A stretch of DNA of 64,000 nucleotides from positions 5,357,445 to 5,421,444 of the forward strand of contig NC_043741.1 in the NCBI RefSeq assembly GCF_004337985.1. The letters are read 5' to 3'. Shown piece by piece: positions 35,408-46,547 of this stretch (the first letter of the stretch is position 1; each line of letters starts with the position of its first letter). Source of the stretch: Pyricularia pennisetigena. Its lineage: Eukaryota > Ascomycota > Sordariomycetes > Magnaporthales > Pyriculariaceae. The notes beneath the pieces were generated by a model. The model saw nothing but the letters and a program-made list of their open reading frames with translations, did no database searches and had not been told where the DNA came from. Both the position numbers and the translations under genes were made by a program.

Positions 35408-36255
35408 GCTGGGCCGAGAGCATTTACCAATATGGTGTACAAACCACGCTATATGACCCTTTTGGCCCAGGATCTAGTTTGCGTGCCCGCCATATCGTGG
35501 GAGGTGAAAGATCAATGGCTCATTCATTACTTTGATCCAGCTCTTCACTGTTGCAGGTCCTCAGTAGAAGAATGGTGGGGAGAGGGAACAAGGCAAATAC
35601 ATATGTAAATCTCAACATAAGCGAATGTAATACTCAATGCTTTTCATTAAGTAAGATTCCCCGTATGTGTAAATACTGATAACCTGAATCAAATTAGTGA
35701 GGTGAATGGGGAACTTGGAAGAATGAGGATATAAGTAGAGGTAAGCAAGCAAGAAAAGTACAGTAATGTAGTTGGTGAAACCCCCCAATAAACGCAACCC
35801 CTAACCCTACCGGCGAACTACCGCGGCCCACAACAACGTCACTGCGGGCCGAGCAAACAACAGTTGGGTTAACTGAGTTCACAGCAATCACACCTTCCTT
35901 GCCTAGGCCAAACGCATCCATCACATGGTTACCAACGACCAACGACACGCTTCTAGAGTATCACCAGACAGCCAGTCACATCCACAATCTACTTGAACCA
36001 CTTGTGCACCGTTGCGCCATGTGGTTCTTCCAAAAGGTTACCTCGTCTTCATTTAAAAATTTGACTGTATCTTCAACCGAATAGATTTAATTCTATTCCA
36101 GGCCAGTCTCTAGATCGAGACCTTAACCTCTTCCCTGCCGTCTCCAAGCTTCCAACGCCATAGAAAGTAGCCCTGGATTCAACCCAGCATCAAGTTAGGT
36201 ACAGATAACGCCGTAACCAGCTTATATATTGCTGCTGCCTTAATCTACAGTATTG
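35408..36255. other. Intergenic region upstream of ATG28
   Basis: No gene seen. A short CCCTAACCCTA at about 35800 resembles two telomere units but is isolated. Confidence 0.5.
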
Positions 36256-38187
36256 ATGGCGTCCAAGTCATCCTTTCTACCGCGACTTGGTCTCTTGAGT
36301 GATAACTCGTCACCTTGGATCAGCCCTCCCAGAACCTCCAATAACAAGCTGCGAACCAAACGCAGCGAATATGATCTCGACGACATGTCGCCACGCGCAG
36401 AACCTGTAACAACGCCGTTACGTGACCAAAACCCCACACCGCATGCCGATAACCTCATCTCGAGCCCGCCTCCTCCCGACACGCCGCCAAAGGACAGCAA
36501 AACCCAAGTCGTGTTCAACGGCCCGCCGCCGCCGATATTCTCCGCACGGCCGAGGAACTCACAGACCGCCGACGCGCAGTCGGCCGCCGCAGCCGCAACC
36601 TCGGCGCTATATGGACTGGGTAGCGCCTTGTTCAGCCGCCGCGGCTCCGGCGCCGGCTCCGTCTCGTCCAAGACGCACGACAACACCCCGCGGCTCGAGC
36701 AGGATACGGTGTGGCAGAGCTTCCAGCGGCGCGAGCGGGCGCTTCAGCGCGACGCACAGCGCCTGCTCGACCTCCAGGCCAGTGGGCTGTCGGCCGGCCT
36801 CGGCCACGCGTCGAGCAGCGACCACGGCACCCACCCGCGCAGCAGCGGCAGCAGTTCGCCGGCCGCCAGCCGGGGCCGCGGCGGCACCGCCTCGCAGTCC
36901 CGGCTCAGTATTCTCGACCCGCCGACGCAGGCAGACGACCACGGGCAGGTGGTGCCGGTGCGGCAGCCGCGCAGCAAGCCCGTCGGTCTGCGCGGGGCGC
37001 GTGCCGGCCTCGGCCGCACCCTGACGCTGCTCGCCGACCTGCGGGCCGAGGAGGACGCGTGCCTGGCGTCGGCGCTGGGGCAGCGCAAGAGCGCACTCGT
37101 CAAGGTGCGCAAGATGAACACGAGGAGGGAGGGCCTGCTGGACGAGCTCAGGGCGCTCGAGTCGGACGAGGAGGAGCCGCTGGCCCGGGAGTTGAGGGAC
37201 CTGCAGGACGAGCACGGCGCTGTATGCCGGCAGATAGAGGATCTCGAGGAGAAGTTGGCTCTCTTGAAGAGCAGACAGCGGCGCATGGAGGACGACATGT
37301 CGACGCTGGTGAACCGGCGCGAGGCTGGGCTCAGTGGCTACCGTGGGGCTCTCAAGGAGGTGGATGCCAAACTGGCCGATGTGCTGTCGCGACCGCCCGT
37401 GAAACCTCTGGACGTCTCGGTATTCAAGGAATCCGCTCGCGGGGTGTCACCCTGCGGGTTGGAGTTTCTGAGCCTGAACCCCGAAAGGAGAACGGCGAGC
37501 ATGGCTATGGAATGGTGGGACAAGGAAGTACTGATCCTGGAACGACGGAAGAAAGCGGTCGACAAGGAGCGGGTTGCTCTAGAGGAAGGGGCCGAGGTTT
37601 GGGCGGCAGTGACCAAGCTGATTACCGCCTTCGAGTCCGAGTTGCGCGGCAGCATCACGGCCGGGGAGGACGGTTCCGACGAGACGTCCCAGGAGGATAA
37701 GTTGCGGATGCAACTGGTCAAGATGGAGACCGTTATCAACGGCCTGGAAGACCATTTGCAGCACGTAGAGCAGGAGGGGTGGAACCTACTAATCTGCGCC
37801 ATAGGAGCAGAGCTCGAGGCCTTTAGGGAAGCGTATTTGGTTTTGCGAAGCGCGATGGCCGACCTCGGCATCGAGGTGGATGATGATGCTACACCCCGCC
37901 TTGCACGGTCGACTACGGATCCCAAGGCCGCAGAGGCGGAGGGCAGCTTCAACGACAAAGGAAAGCAAAAGGAGCCAGACGACCGTGGCTCATTGTTGGA
38001 CCTGAGAGCCCAAGATGCGGAAGAAGATGACAACGCAGTGCCGCATGATCTTTTGGTGGACAGCCACCACGATGACGAGAGAAAAGAGATACAACGCCCC
38101 TCTAGGAGAGAAGCCAGTCCCAGTCTGCATGGAGAGGAGAGCGATAACGAGATACCCCCTGAGTTCCTCAGAGAGCATCAGGATTAG
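36256..38187 (+). CDS. ATG28: Probable autophagy-related protein 28 (coiled-coil)
   Basis: Single exon, 643 residues from the ATG at 36256. The first 250 residues are disordered (Ser/Pro/Ala-rich). The segment WQSFQRRERALQRDAQRLLDLQASGLSAGL and the following LADLRAEEDACLASALGQRKSAL begin long coiled coils (RELRDLQDEHGAVCRQIEDLEEKLALLK). A conserved C-terminal block WWDKEVLILERRKKAVDKER and EGWNLLICAIGAELEAFREA matches what I recall of fungal Atg28, a coiled-coil protein first linked to pexophagy in Komagataella. The C-terminus is acidic. Recognition is by memory of that block, so the name is moderately sure; the coiled-coil architecture is directly visible. It lies tail to tail with the mitofissin gene. 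Confidence 0.62.
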   Translation: MASKSSFLPRLGLLSDNSSPWISPPRTSNNKLRTKRSEYDLDDMSPRAEPVTTPLRDQNPTPHADNLISSPPPPDTPPKDSKTQVVFNGPPPPIFSARPRNSQTADAQSAAAAATSALYGLGSALFSRRGSGAGSVSSKTHDNTPRLEQDTVWQSFQRRERALQRDAQRLLDLQASGLSAGLGHASSSDHGTHPRSSGSSSPAASRGRGGTASQSRLSILDPPTQADDHGQVVPVRQPRSKPVGLRGARAGLGRTLTLLADLRAEEDACLASALGQRKSALVKVRKMNTRREGLLDELRALESDEEEPLARELRDLQDEHGAVCRQIEDLEEKLALLKSRQRRMEDDMSTLVNRREAGLSGYRGALKEVDAKLADVLSRPPVKPLDVSVFKESARGVSPCGLEFLSLNPERRTASMAMEWWDKEVLILERRKKAVDKERVALEEGAEVWAAVTKLITAFESELRGSITAGEDGSDETSQEDKLRMQLVKMETVINGLEDHLQHVEQEGWNLLICAIGAELEAFREAYLVLRSAMADLGIEVDDDATPRLARSTTDPKAAEAEGSFNDKGKQKEPDDRGSLLDLRAQDAEEDDNAVPHDLLVDSHHDDERKEIQRPSRREASPSLHGEESDNEIPPEFLREHQD

Positions 38188-38931
38188 CACCACAAGGAAG
38201 AGGATAGACTGGGTGTAGATGGAGATGTAGTAATATGCTGTGGTTGCAGAGGCAACCCCGACTGTTTTTCGTTATCTAGCTTCGTTGTACATTTTAATAA
38301 ATATGACTACAGTCTAGTCTAATAGAAACATCAGTTCCAAATAGATGTGTCTAATGATCTACTCCGTGGTAAGCCAAACTTGAGGATTCCTATTTTAGTA
38401 ACTGTCGGCTCTTCAAATTTGTCTTGAATCTCTCTCCTATCTACAAAAGTCGCATTTCGACTTTGAACAGTGAGGTGAGCTTGTTGAGTTGCGTATGTGC
38501 CTCGTGAAAATGCAGGGAATGACTAGTCCGGGGAGATACAACAGTCATAACCTGCAGCCACCTTAGTGTCAACTGCTGGAACTCAAGGTTGGACCGTCGT
38601 GCGTCATGTCACTCGACAATTATTTGTATGTGATGGCCGTCATTGACCGGGAGGGCTGCAGGGACGCGTACCATGACAGCCATTGCGTCACACCCGCCTA
38701 CAGAGGCGCTTTGAACAATTAAATACCGATAAGAATCGATAGCGAGTGGAGTTTAAGCCTCGCAGTTGAATATCCTGTGAGAAGTGAGTAGACCCAAAAG
38801 ACGCCGTCAACGCCAACCCAACAAACACATCAGACGAACCGGTAATTAAGCCGGCACACCAGTCATCTCACCCGGTCGACACGATCGTGCACGTTGCTTT
38901 ATTGTATTCCAGCCCATCGAGCCATGACTTT
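38188..38931. other. Spacer between convergent ATG28 and mitofissin genes
   Basis: 744 bp holding both 3' UTRs; no further gene seen. Confidence 0.5.
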
Positions 38932-39495
38932 TCACTGCCGCCTCTCAAACCACCCACTTGAACCTGCTACGGCGGCGGACTGATCCAGAACCCACTCGCC
39001 GACACCCAAGTACTTGTGGATCCAGCCGTTCAGTTCCTTGTTCTCTCCGGCAAGCCTATCCGTCTTGAAGCTAATCGCAGTGAGGTCCGAGTTGTCAGTC
39101 TTCGTTCGTTATCGTGGAGCGCGAGTCGCTCATTAGAGTATCGTATCTGCAAAAGACTCACGTCAAGCCTGTGGATCGCTTCATGCCCGCCAGGAAAGCC
39201 GACACTGATGGGGAAGTTAAGGGGGTATGTTAGATTCTGAGCAGGGCAACAACACTATTTGCACTATATCGCAGGGCATCAAGAAATAGTTGTCCGGCTT
39301 ACAAAGGACGGCGTCAAACGCGTAATGGGTAACTCGTCCAAGCTTCGAGGCCAGGCCAAAGGTCAGTAAGTTGAGAAGAAAGAACTGTGTCGGTGGTCAT
39401 TTAGACTCCGCCCATAGCAGTAACGCGCACATGCTCCAGCTCCGGTCGTTTCGGTGCCTGGAAGAGGACAAGGGGTAGTTGGGACTAACCACCAT
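38932..39495 (-). CDS. ATG44: Mitofissin (DUF1748 family, Atg44/Mdi1), four exons
   Basis: A 75-residue protein split over four exons: 39495-39490 (ATG GTG only), 39342-39303, 39204-39162, 39070-38932. Phases (0, 1, 2) all agree. The product begins MVLGRVTHYAFDAVL, continues LSAFLAGMKRSTGLT, then FKTDRLAGENKELNG, and ends KYLGVGEWVLDQS...GSSGWFERRQ, the full DUF1748 pattern. Yeast Atg44 is 73 residues. Mitofissin is a mitochondrial intermembrane-space protein that binds lipid membranes and drives mitochondrial fission needed for mitophagy. The first exon is inferred from the family start, the CACCATGG context, the GTTAGT donor, and a CTGAC branch point before the AAG acceptor at 39343; exons 2-4 are firmly supported. 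No single open frame covers it. Confidence 0.85.
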
Positions 39496-40920
39496 GGTGA
39501 CTGTTGTGCTAACGTTGTCTTTGTTTGATTTAATTAAATAGTGGACCGCGTCGGTGACGAAGAAAGTTCGTTTGGAGTCGTAAGAAAACAAATGGAGCAC
39601 CGATGTCGTGTTTTTGGCTCCTGTTGATGTTGAAAAGAAATAACCAATTACTGAAGTGCGGGAAAGTGAGGAGTCGAAAGTTACCTGATTGTTTGGATTC
39701 ACCGTTCTTCAGGGACCCGTGCTCAAGCCGGAGCTTGGCTCGTGATCACCTCACTTGGAAGCTCCGACCCCTGGCGGCTGACTACCGCCAAGTCATGTGA
39801 TGTGACCTTGAACCTGGACCCCCGTCTAGGATTAGCCTTTGTGCAAGTGTCAAGTGGTTTGAACGAGGGTGATTTTAACGCTTAGGGATTCGGACAGCTT
39901 CAGAATCCCCAAGGGTTATGCGACACAGACATGGTTTAAAACTAAAATATAAAAAATATATAAGAAAAATAAATAAAAATAAAACACGCTACGAATCACA
40001 CTAAGAGTATCATAAATACTGGAGCATATTGTTTGTTGATGTAAAAGGCACTTGAGTCAGATACCCCAAAATATGTCCGTAGCCTGTCTGCCACAGTTCG
40101 GGCAGACTACACGGTTGAATCAAGCCGCAATGCACGCAACCTGTCCAACATTGTCTTTGTTACGATTCCTAGAAGTCCCCGGGCGCCAACATGCCCGGCG
40201 TGCGCGCCTTTTAGGTGCCAGTTCAAACCTGGAGGTCCTGATGAATCCAGTCTAAATTTGTGCATCGCTTAATTCCTTGTTTTCGTTCCTGCTTCTTTAG
40301 CTAGCAGTAGTCTTTACGCATGCACGCCCTAAAAAAAATTACTTCAGCTTCATCCCACCTCGTCATCGTCCAGCCCAGTCGCCCCGTGTCATTTTTCCGT
40401 TTATGCACTCGCTGTTGCTTTCTGATAACATTGGTAACGCCAGTCTCTGATAGAAATACCACGCTCCTTATCCTAGCTCCATGACTGGACGATCCCCCCA
40501 CCACAATTCGTCAGTGCCCCGCCAACATGCAGGAGCAAATGGGACGGAGGGGTCGAAGGTTGCGACTGTCCGCCACCATGTCCCTGAAAGTCCTTAGCTA
40601 GGTACTCCATACAGCTCTGCGCGATTGAGCTCAACGGATTTTTTTTTCTTCTGAGCTGAGTTTGTTGATCCCCTTGCTGCCCACTGTCACTTCTCTTCCA
40701 TTCATTTCTCGAGAGTAGGAACCAATTCTTCCAAGCAAATACCTCAGAGTTCATCAAGAACTCCGTCTGTAAGCACAACTGTTCGTTTCTGGATTTATCA
40801 TTCCTTTGATATCTTACGACAGCACGCTCATTGCCCCTCATCCCAACATATAGCCTGCGCGTATTTCGCACCACATCTTGAGGATCGCCAAACACCTACG
40901 AAGCAGAATCACCATTCACA
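39496..40920. other. Intergenic region between mitofissin and pyruvate kinase starts
   Basis: Divergent promoter region of 1.4 kb. It includes a GC hairpin (CCGGGC at 40179-40184 with GCCCGG at 40193-40198) and, close to the pyruvate kinase ATG, a CAxAATCACCATTCACA leader. No gene recognised. Confidence 0.5.
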
Positions 40921-42595
40921 ATGACTACCGCCCTCGACCACCTCTACATTGGCGGCCGCATCAACTGGCTGGCCCAGTTGAACACGGCTGCCCAGCCTGA
41001 CAAGAACTACCGCCGTTCTTCCATCATCTGCACCATTGGTCCCAAGACCAACTCGGTCGAGGCCATGAACAACCTGCGCAAGGCCGGCATGAACGTTGTC
41101 CGCATGAACTTCTCGCACGGAAGCTACGAGTACCACCAGTCCGTTATCGACAATGCGCGTGAGGCCGAGAAGCAGATGACCGGCCGTCAGCTCGCCATTG
41201 CCCTCGACACCAAGGGCCCCGAGATCCGAACCGGCAACACCAAGAACGATGAGGACCTGCCCATTTCGGCCGGTAAGGAGCTGAACATTACCACTGATGA
41301 GCAGTACGCCACCAGCTGTGACACGGAAAATCTGTAAGTTTATAATTTGTACCGCATACTTGTCAAACATCATCCCGATTTTACGAGCCCCAGCCTGATG
41401 ATCTATCACTCGAACCTCCAGCTACGTCGACTACAAGAACATCACCAAGGTAATCGAGAAGGGACGCATTATATACGTCGACGACGGTGTCTTGGCTTTT
41501 GAGGTTCTCGATGTGGTTGATGAGAAGACCGTACGCGTCCGTGCTCGTAACAACGGCTTCATCTGCTCCAAGAAGGGTGTCAACCTGCCCAACACCGACG
41601 TTGACCTGCCTGCCCTTTCCGAGAAGGACAAGGCCGACTTGAGGTTTGGTGTCAAGAACAACGTCGACATGGTCTTTGCCTCGTTCATCCGCCGTGGACA
41701 GGACATCAAGGACATCCGCGCGGTTCTCGGTGAGGACGGCGCCCACATCCAGATCATTGCCAAGATTGAGAACCGTCAAGGCCTGAACAACTTCCCTGAG
41801 ATTCTCAAGGAGACCGATGGTGTCATGGTTGCCCGTGGTGATCTGGGTATTGAGATCCCCGCCGCCGAGGTTTTCGCGGCCCAGAAGAAGATGATTGCTC
41901 TTTGCAACATGGCCGGCAAGCCCGTCATCTGCGCTACTCAGATGCTCGAGTCCATGATCAAGAACCCTCGCCCCACCCGTGCCGAGATCAGCGACGTTGG
42001 CAACGCCGTCACCGACGGCTCGGACTGTGTCATGCTTTCTGGTGAGACGGCCAAGGGTAGCTACCCCTGTGAGGCCGTCAGGGAGATGAGCGATGCTTGT
42101 CTCAAGGCTGAGAACACGATTCCGTACGTCAGCCACTTTGAGGAGATGTGCGGCGCTGTCCACCGCCCCGTCAGCATTGTCGAGTCATGCGCCATGGCTG
42201 CTGTTCGTGCCTCGCTTGACATCAACGCTGGCGGCATCATCGTCCTCTCCACCTCCGGCGTGTCGGCACGTCTCCTGTCCAAGTACCGCCCGGTCTGCCC
42301 CATTTTCATGGTCACCCGCAACCCCTCGGCATCAAGGTACAGCCACTTGTACCGTGGCGTCTACCCGTTCCTGTTCCCCGAAGCCAAACCCGACTTCTCC
42401 AAGGTCAACTGGCAGGAGGATGTCGACCGCCGCATCAAGTGGGGTGTCAAGCATGCCCTTGAGCTTGGCGTTCTCGAGAAGAATGACCCAATTGTCGTCG
42501 TCCAGGGCTGGAAGGGCGGCATGGGCAACACCAACACCATCCGTGTGCTCAAGGCCGATACCGACAGCCTTGGAATTGGCCAGGCTGACCTTTAA
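40921..42595 (+). CDS. Pyruvate kinase
   Basis: Two exons, 40921-41333 and 41422-42595, with an 88-bp GT-AG intron joining ENL|YVDYKN, give 528 residues, the normal fungal length. Hallmarks: [37 protein letters not shown], the active-site signature [13 protein letters not shown] with its catalytic Lys and metal-binding Glu, [30 protein letters not shown] and [12 protein letters not shown]. The C-terminal domain carries the allosteric-site region with NTNTIRV near the end. The enzyme converts phosphoenolpyruvate and ADP to pyruvate and ATP in the cytosol, the last step of glycolysis. Strong codon bias (C-ending codons) fits high expression. Confidence 0.98.
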
Positions 42596-42792
42596 AGGAA
42601 AATTGTATGCTTTGATTGATTGCGTGTGCGCTTCTTGTCCCAAGATGGCTTTTGGGGAATACTGGGCTAGAATGGCGCTCTTTTTTTCACTTAATGATAT
42701 CACGAGATAGATTTTAGGAATGGCAAATGGGCGAATGCATCATACTTATGCTCTCATGCAATGGTCGTGGATCTGGCCCGCTTCATGTAGTC

Positions 42793-44037
42793 TCAAACCC
42801 GTGACTCTGCCTTGAGCTTACGAATAGTCGTGCTGCTTATCTTGGAAGCGAACTCGGCAGTCTTGGTAGGTTCGTCCGACGACTGCACATCTCCCGCATC
42901 CAGGACATCAACCTCGAAGAGCTCAAGCGGCGGCCAGCCCAGCTCGGCACGTTTATCATTGACAGCCTTGCCTCCTGCTCTCGTCTCGGCCGACAGCACA
43001 AGAGACGTAACCTCCTGCATGGTGATTGTCGGCCCGAATGCGTCTTGAATTCTGACACAGGTCACCTCGACGGCACCGCCGCGCAACCGAGCGACAAAGA
43101 GTCCGTCTTTTTCGTCTATGTTGGGCCTCGCCTCCTCTGGACTGAGACGAAGCAGCGTCGCCAGGAAATCAATGACACTCCTCGCGCGGCTATCCCAGGG
43201 CTGCACGAGCTCGGCGTACTTTTTGTTCTTGAGCAGCTCGTCGCCCGTGATGCCGACGATGAAAGTCGCGGGTTTAGCCCCCTCGTCCATCCTGGGCACG
43301 TCCAGGAGCAGCGCGCCGCCCGTAAGGAGCAGCTTGTGGCCCGCGTGGAGGTGGTCAAACGTCCCGCCGATGCAGACTATGCCGTGGCCCTTGGTCTGCT
43401 CGCTCTCGCCGTCCGCCGTGGACGACGGGTCGTGCATGGTTACGCCGCCCGGAACGGCGACCAGCTGGTCCTGCCGCAGCACCTGCCTGCTCGCCTCGGC
43501 CAGGCGCAGGTAGTCGGCAAAGAGGCCCAGTCCCGCCTCGGTACCGCAATGGTAGATGCTCGCCCACGGGCGGTGGGCTGCGGCAAAGGTGGGCAGGTCA
43601 GGGACGGCCGTGTTGTTGGGCTCGGCGGCCGCCACGGCCTTGGCGACGTCTGCCGGCAGCGGCGCGGGCTTCTTGTTCCCGTCGTCACCGTGCTGCTGAC
43701 GGTCGACCAGGAGCACGCGGACGTCGACGGAGCCCGGCCCGGCGCCCACGTGCGCGTCCACCGAGAGCTTGGCGCAGGCCGCAGACGCGATGGCGTACAG
43801 GCCCGCGACGAGGGACTGGGCGTGGTGCCAGCTCAGGGTCTTGGAGTAGCGGTAGGGTCCCGAGAGGATGGGCGCCACGAGGGCTACTATCAGGACGGTG
43901 CCGTGCTCTGGGTTGCGGCATTTGGAGATGGCGGCCTCGACGGGAGGTCGGTATGCGGCGTTCAAGGACTCCTTGGTCGCCGGTGATGGTGGGGCCGGGA
44001 GCAGCAGCAGGGACGGGTGGTGGCGGTTGGCGTCCAT
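42793..44037 (-). CDS. CAB4: Pantetheine-phosphate adenylyltransferase (CoA biosynthesis)
   Basis: Single exon of 414 residues. The C-terminal half is a nucleotidyltransferase: CIGGTFDHLHAGHKLLL (GGTFDHLHAGH at 224-234, the HxGH-type ATP-binding site), VGITGDELLKNKKYAE, and a late ISSTTIR (400-406, the second ATP-binding motif). This is the eukaryotic PPAT pattern (yeast Cab4, 305 residues), which transfers AMP to 4'-phosphopantetheine to give dephospho-CoA. The N-terminal 215 residues are a fungal extension with SGPYRYSKTLSWHHAQSLVAGLYA and IYHCGTEAGLGLFADYLRLA, seen in other filamentous fungi. It ends 198 bp from the pyruvate kinase stop, tail to tail. Confidence 0.9.
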   Translation of the reverse strand: MDANRHHPSLLLLPAPPSPATKESLNAAYRPPVEAAISKCRNPEHGTVLIVALVAPILSGPYRYSKTLSWHHAQSLVAGLYAIASAACAKLSVDAHVGAGPGSVDVRVLLVDRQQHGDDGNKKPAPLPADVAKAVAAAEPNNTAVPDLPTFAAAHRPWASIYHCGTEAGLGLFADYLRLAEASRQVLRQDQLVAVPGGVTMHDPSSTADGESEQTKGHGIVCIGGTFDHLHAGHKLLLTGGALLLDVPRMDEGAKPATFIVGITGDELLKNKKYAELVQPWDSRARSVIDFLATLLRLSPEEARPNIDEKDGLFVARLRGGAVEVTCVRIQDAFGPTITMQEVTSLVLSAETRAGGKAVNDKRAELGWPPLELFEVDVLDAGDVQSSDEPTKTAEFASKISSTTIRKLKAESRV

Positions 44038-45034
44038 TTTGTTTCTTTGGGTCTTTGTAGCGCTTTCTTTTTTTCTTTTTGTTTTTTTTTTTTTTTTTTG
44101 CGCTGAAAGCTTGATTGATGAAAGTCCGCTTGGGGGATTTGACTAGATGTGTTCCGGATTTAGGGCTACCCCATCCAGTCGGCTTAGCGAGATTCTTTTC
44201 GCGAATAGATCCTGGCAGCGGACAAAGTCAATTGAGACAGGTCGACAGATGTTGGCCTGGACACGGTAAGTATTGGTGGTGTGGATATATGCGTATGTTC
44301 AGCCGAGGGAATGCTGTATGTACGGTTAGTGACGTGGTGTGGGGTAGCTTCGTCAGATTACGAATATAGATGAGTTGACACACTGTTGCGCTGTAAATGT
44401 GGTCCAGTGTCGGTCTTGTCCCTGCGTATAAATTTTGATCCATTCATTTTCACTTATTTCGAGGAACCCTCTCAACATTGCACTGAGTATGTAATGCGAT
44501 TTTGGGTATTCGATCGCTAATGATGGATCTGGGTGGGGCGTCGTCCAAACTGCTTCGTCCCTTTGACCTCTGCTGGCATGCCGTCCTGTCTTGCCAGTAT
44601 ACATAATTTACTGATAAACTCATATGCGTTCAATGCAAATGGCACAAGCGCTTATTCAAGGTTATACTAAGCATCTATACCTGATTGGCCTGCTCCATAT
44701 CAGCCATACAATCACCCAATATCCGATATAGGCTTGACGGTTCAGAGCCCCCAAAAGACCGATCGTCTTGATACCTTGGTAGGCAGCTAGCTCGCACCGA
44801 ATCGAGGACACGACATCTGTCTCCTACAGTGCGCGCCATATAGCGTAGAAAAGTGCCCGAAGGGACGGAAATTCATCTGCAACGAGGCTGCAACGATGTG
44901 GCAGAGCTCCATGCCCGAGAGCCCCCAAGCCGTTAACCCTTTTACAGTCCGAAGACAGAACCCGAGATATTTCGGTCACGTTGTTCTTCTTTGCTCTTCT
45001 CGCTCTCGCTTAGGACATTATTTCGCATCATCCA
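44038..45034. other. Intergenic region
   Basis: CAB4 promoter side with T15-class runs (44082-44099) and the 3' side of the WD40 gene. No gene seen. Confidence 0.5.
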
Positions 45035-46547
45035 TCATACCTTCACACCCCAGATCCCACGCCCAGCGCTAACACCAAGCCACTCCCCATTTTCACTGTT
45101 GGCTAGCTGTGGTGTCCATCCCAGGTTACCAATCTCGTAGTCACATTGCCAACTGGCCACAGGGCTCCTCACGTTGTCCGGCTGGGGAGCGCCGTTGAGC
45201 GGCGGAGCAGCAGACTGGTTTTGCAATAGATCCCAGATAAGGACTTGGCAATCGTCTGCTCCTGAAGCCAGCGTTCCTCTCCTCAAGGGAGACCATTCAA
45301 TGCAGTTGAGCGAGCCGCCATGGCCCCGCAGCTCCAAGAGAGCCTGTCCAGGTTGTCTGACATCGAGGATGCGGATTACATTGGAATCTTGAGCAAAAGT
45401 TGCCAGCAGGTGGGTATCATGAGGTGAGGTGGCCAGCCTCAGGAGAGGGGGCGGGTTGGACATGGTCTGTTGTGCGAGTGTCGGGCTTATCCTGCCACCT
45501 GATGGGTCTGCAACAAACGATCATTAGTAAGGTTGGCCGGTCTGAGAAGCATAGTCGAGCCACGTTTCCACATACCCTTTTCGTCCTTGCCCGTCGGCTC
45601 ATAAATGATGGTGCTGTGCTCCAAGCTCCGCAGATCAAACATGCGCACACTGCCATCCTGTCCACAACTGACAAAGACGTCAACACTGTTGGCGCAAAAT
45701 CTGACATCATACACCTCCTTGTCGTGTGCAATCAGTTGCGTCTTAGCGGTCAAGGATGGGATATCCCAAATTGTGCAAGTTGTGTCAATGCTGGATGTGA
45801 TAATGAGGTTCTGGGACACCTGATTCCAGTCGAGTGAGGTGAGAGGGGCGGTATGGTCAGGCGTCTTTGAGTTTGAAAGTAACGCCAATGGCGTGAGCTT
45901 CGTGGGCGGGGCTGGATCCCTACTACTCCTGTTTATGTTGTTGCTCATGGAGGATGACGCATCTGAAGGGAGCGACCATAACCTGAGGTGGTCACCCGAG
46001 GTGGCTAGTAGATCCGTGGACTGCTTTTGGGAGTTGGGCGAATGAGGCTCCCACAGCAAACGCGTTACTGGATATGAATGAGTAGCCTCTGCCACCTTGG
46101 TGAATTCAAGACACGTCCTTGATCCACCCTGGGAGTACGCTTCGGGAGGTGTAGGCACCACCTGAGTGTCTAAAATTTGTATCTGTCATGACGCCGCCGG
46201 GTCAGCATGGAAGTAGGACGGATATGAGTTGTAAATGCGCGACGAAGAAGAGCTTTGCCTACAAAGTTGTGCCCGTCCTCCAGGTAGCTGCCGATGGCCA
46301 GTTTGCCAGCACCATTGCCCTGAGGAGGGTACTTGCACCAGTCAAATGCATATAAAGCCCATGGCGCCATATAGTTGCTTGTACCTGATTGGGTGTTTGC
46401 GACATCGTACCCGGCGCTGCCCGGGATTCCATCAGAAAGGCTAGAATCGGCGCGCGGGCGAATGTCTGCCAAGCCTAGTGGTGTGTTCGACACGGTACGC
46501 TGAGAGCCTCCTGGCCTCAGTATGTTCGGAACCCCCGAAGAGTTCAT
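45035..46547 (-). CDS. WD40 protein of the WDR68/DCAF7 (AN11) family
   Basis: Three exons, 46547-46263, 46182-45576 and 45507-45035, with two GT-AG introns (80 and 68 bp), code for 454 residues. The junctions read GHNF|IQILDTQ and KDEK|DPSGGRI. The entry APWALYAFDWCKYP...KLAIGSYLEDGHNF is the typical N-terminal repeat of the DCAF7/WDR68 family, and later repeats carry VTRLLWEPHS, LLATSGDHLRLW, VYDVRFC...VSCGQDGSVRMFDLRSLEHS, LNCIEWSP...LASGADDCQVLIWDL and the final EIGNLGWTP. These proteins are scaffolds for DYRK kinases and CUL4 ligases in animals; the fungal role is less clear. Family call is firm, function is inference. Confidence 0.85.

Noticed and set aside
35797..35810. CCCTAACCCTA, telomere-like
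   Set aside because: Only two units, flanked by ordinary genes on both sides; not a telomere.
40215..40240. T-arm-like CCAGTTCAAACCTGG resembling a tRNA B box
   Set aside because: The 7-nt TTCAAAC loop fits, but there is no matching acceptor stem, D arm or A box upstream in the right distance.
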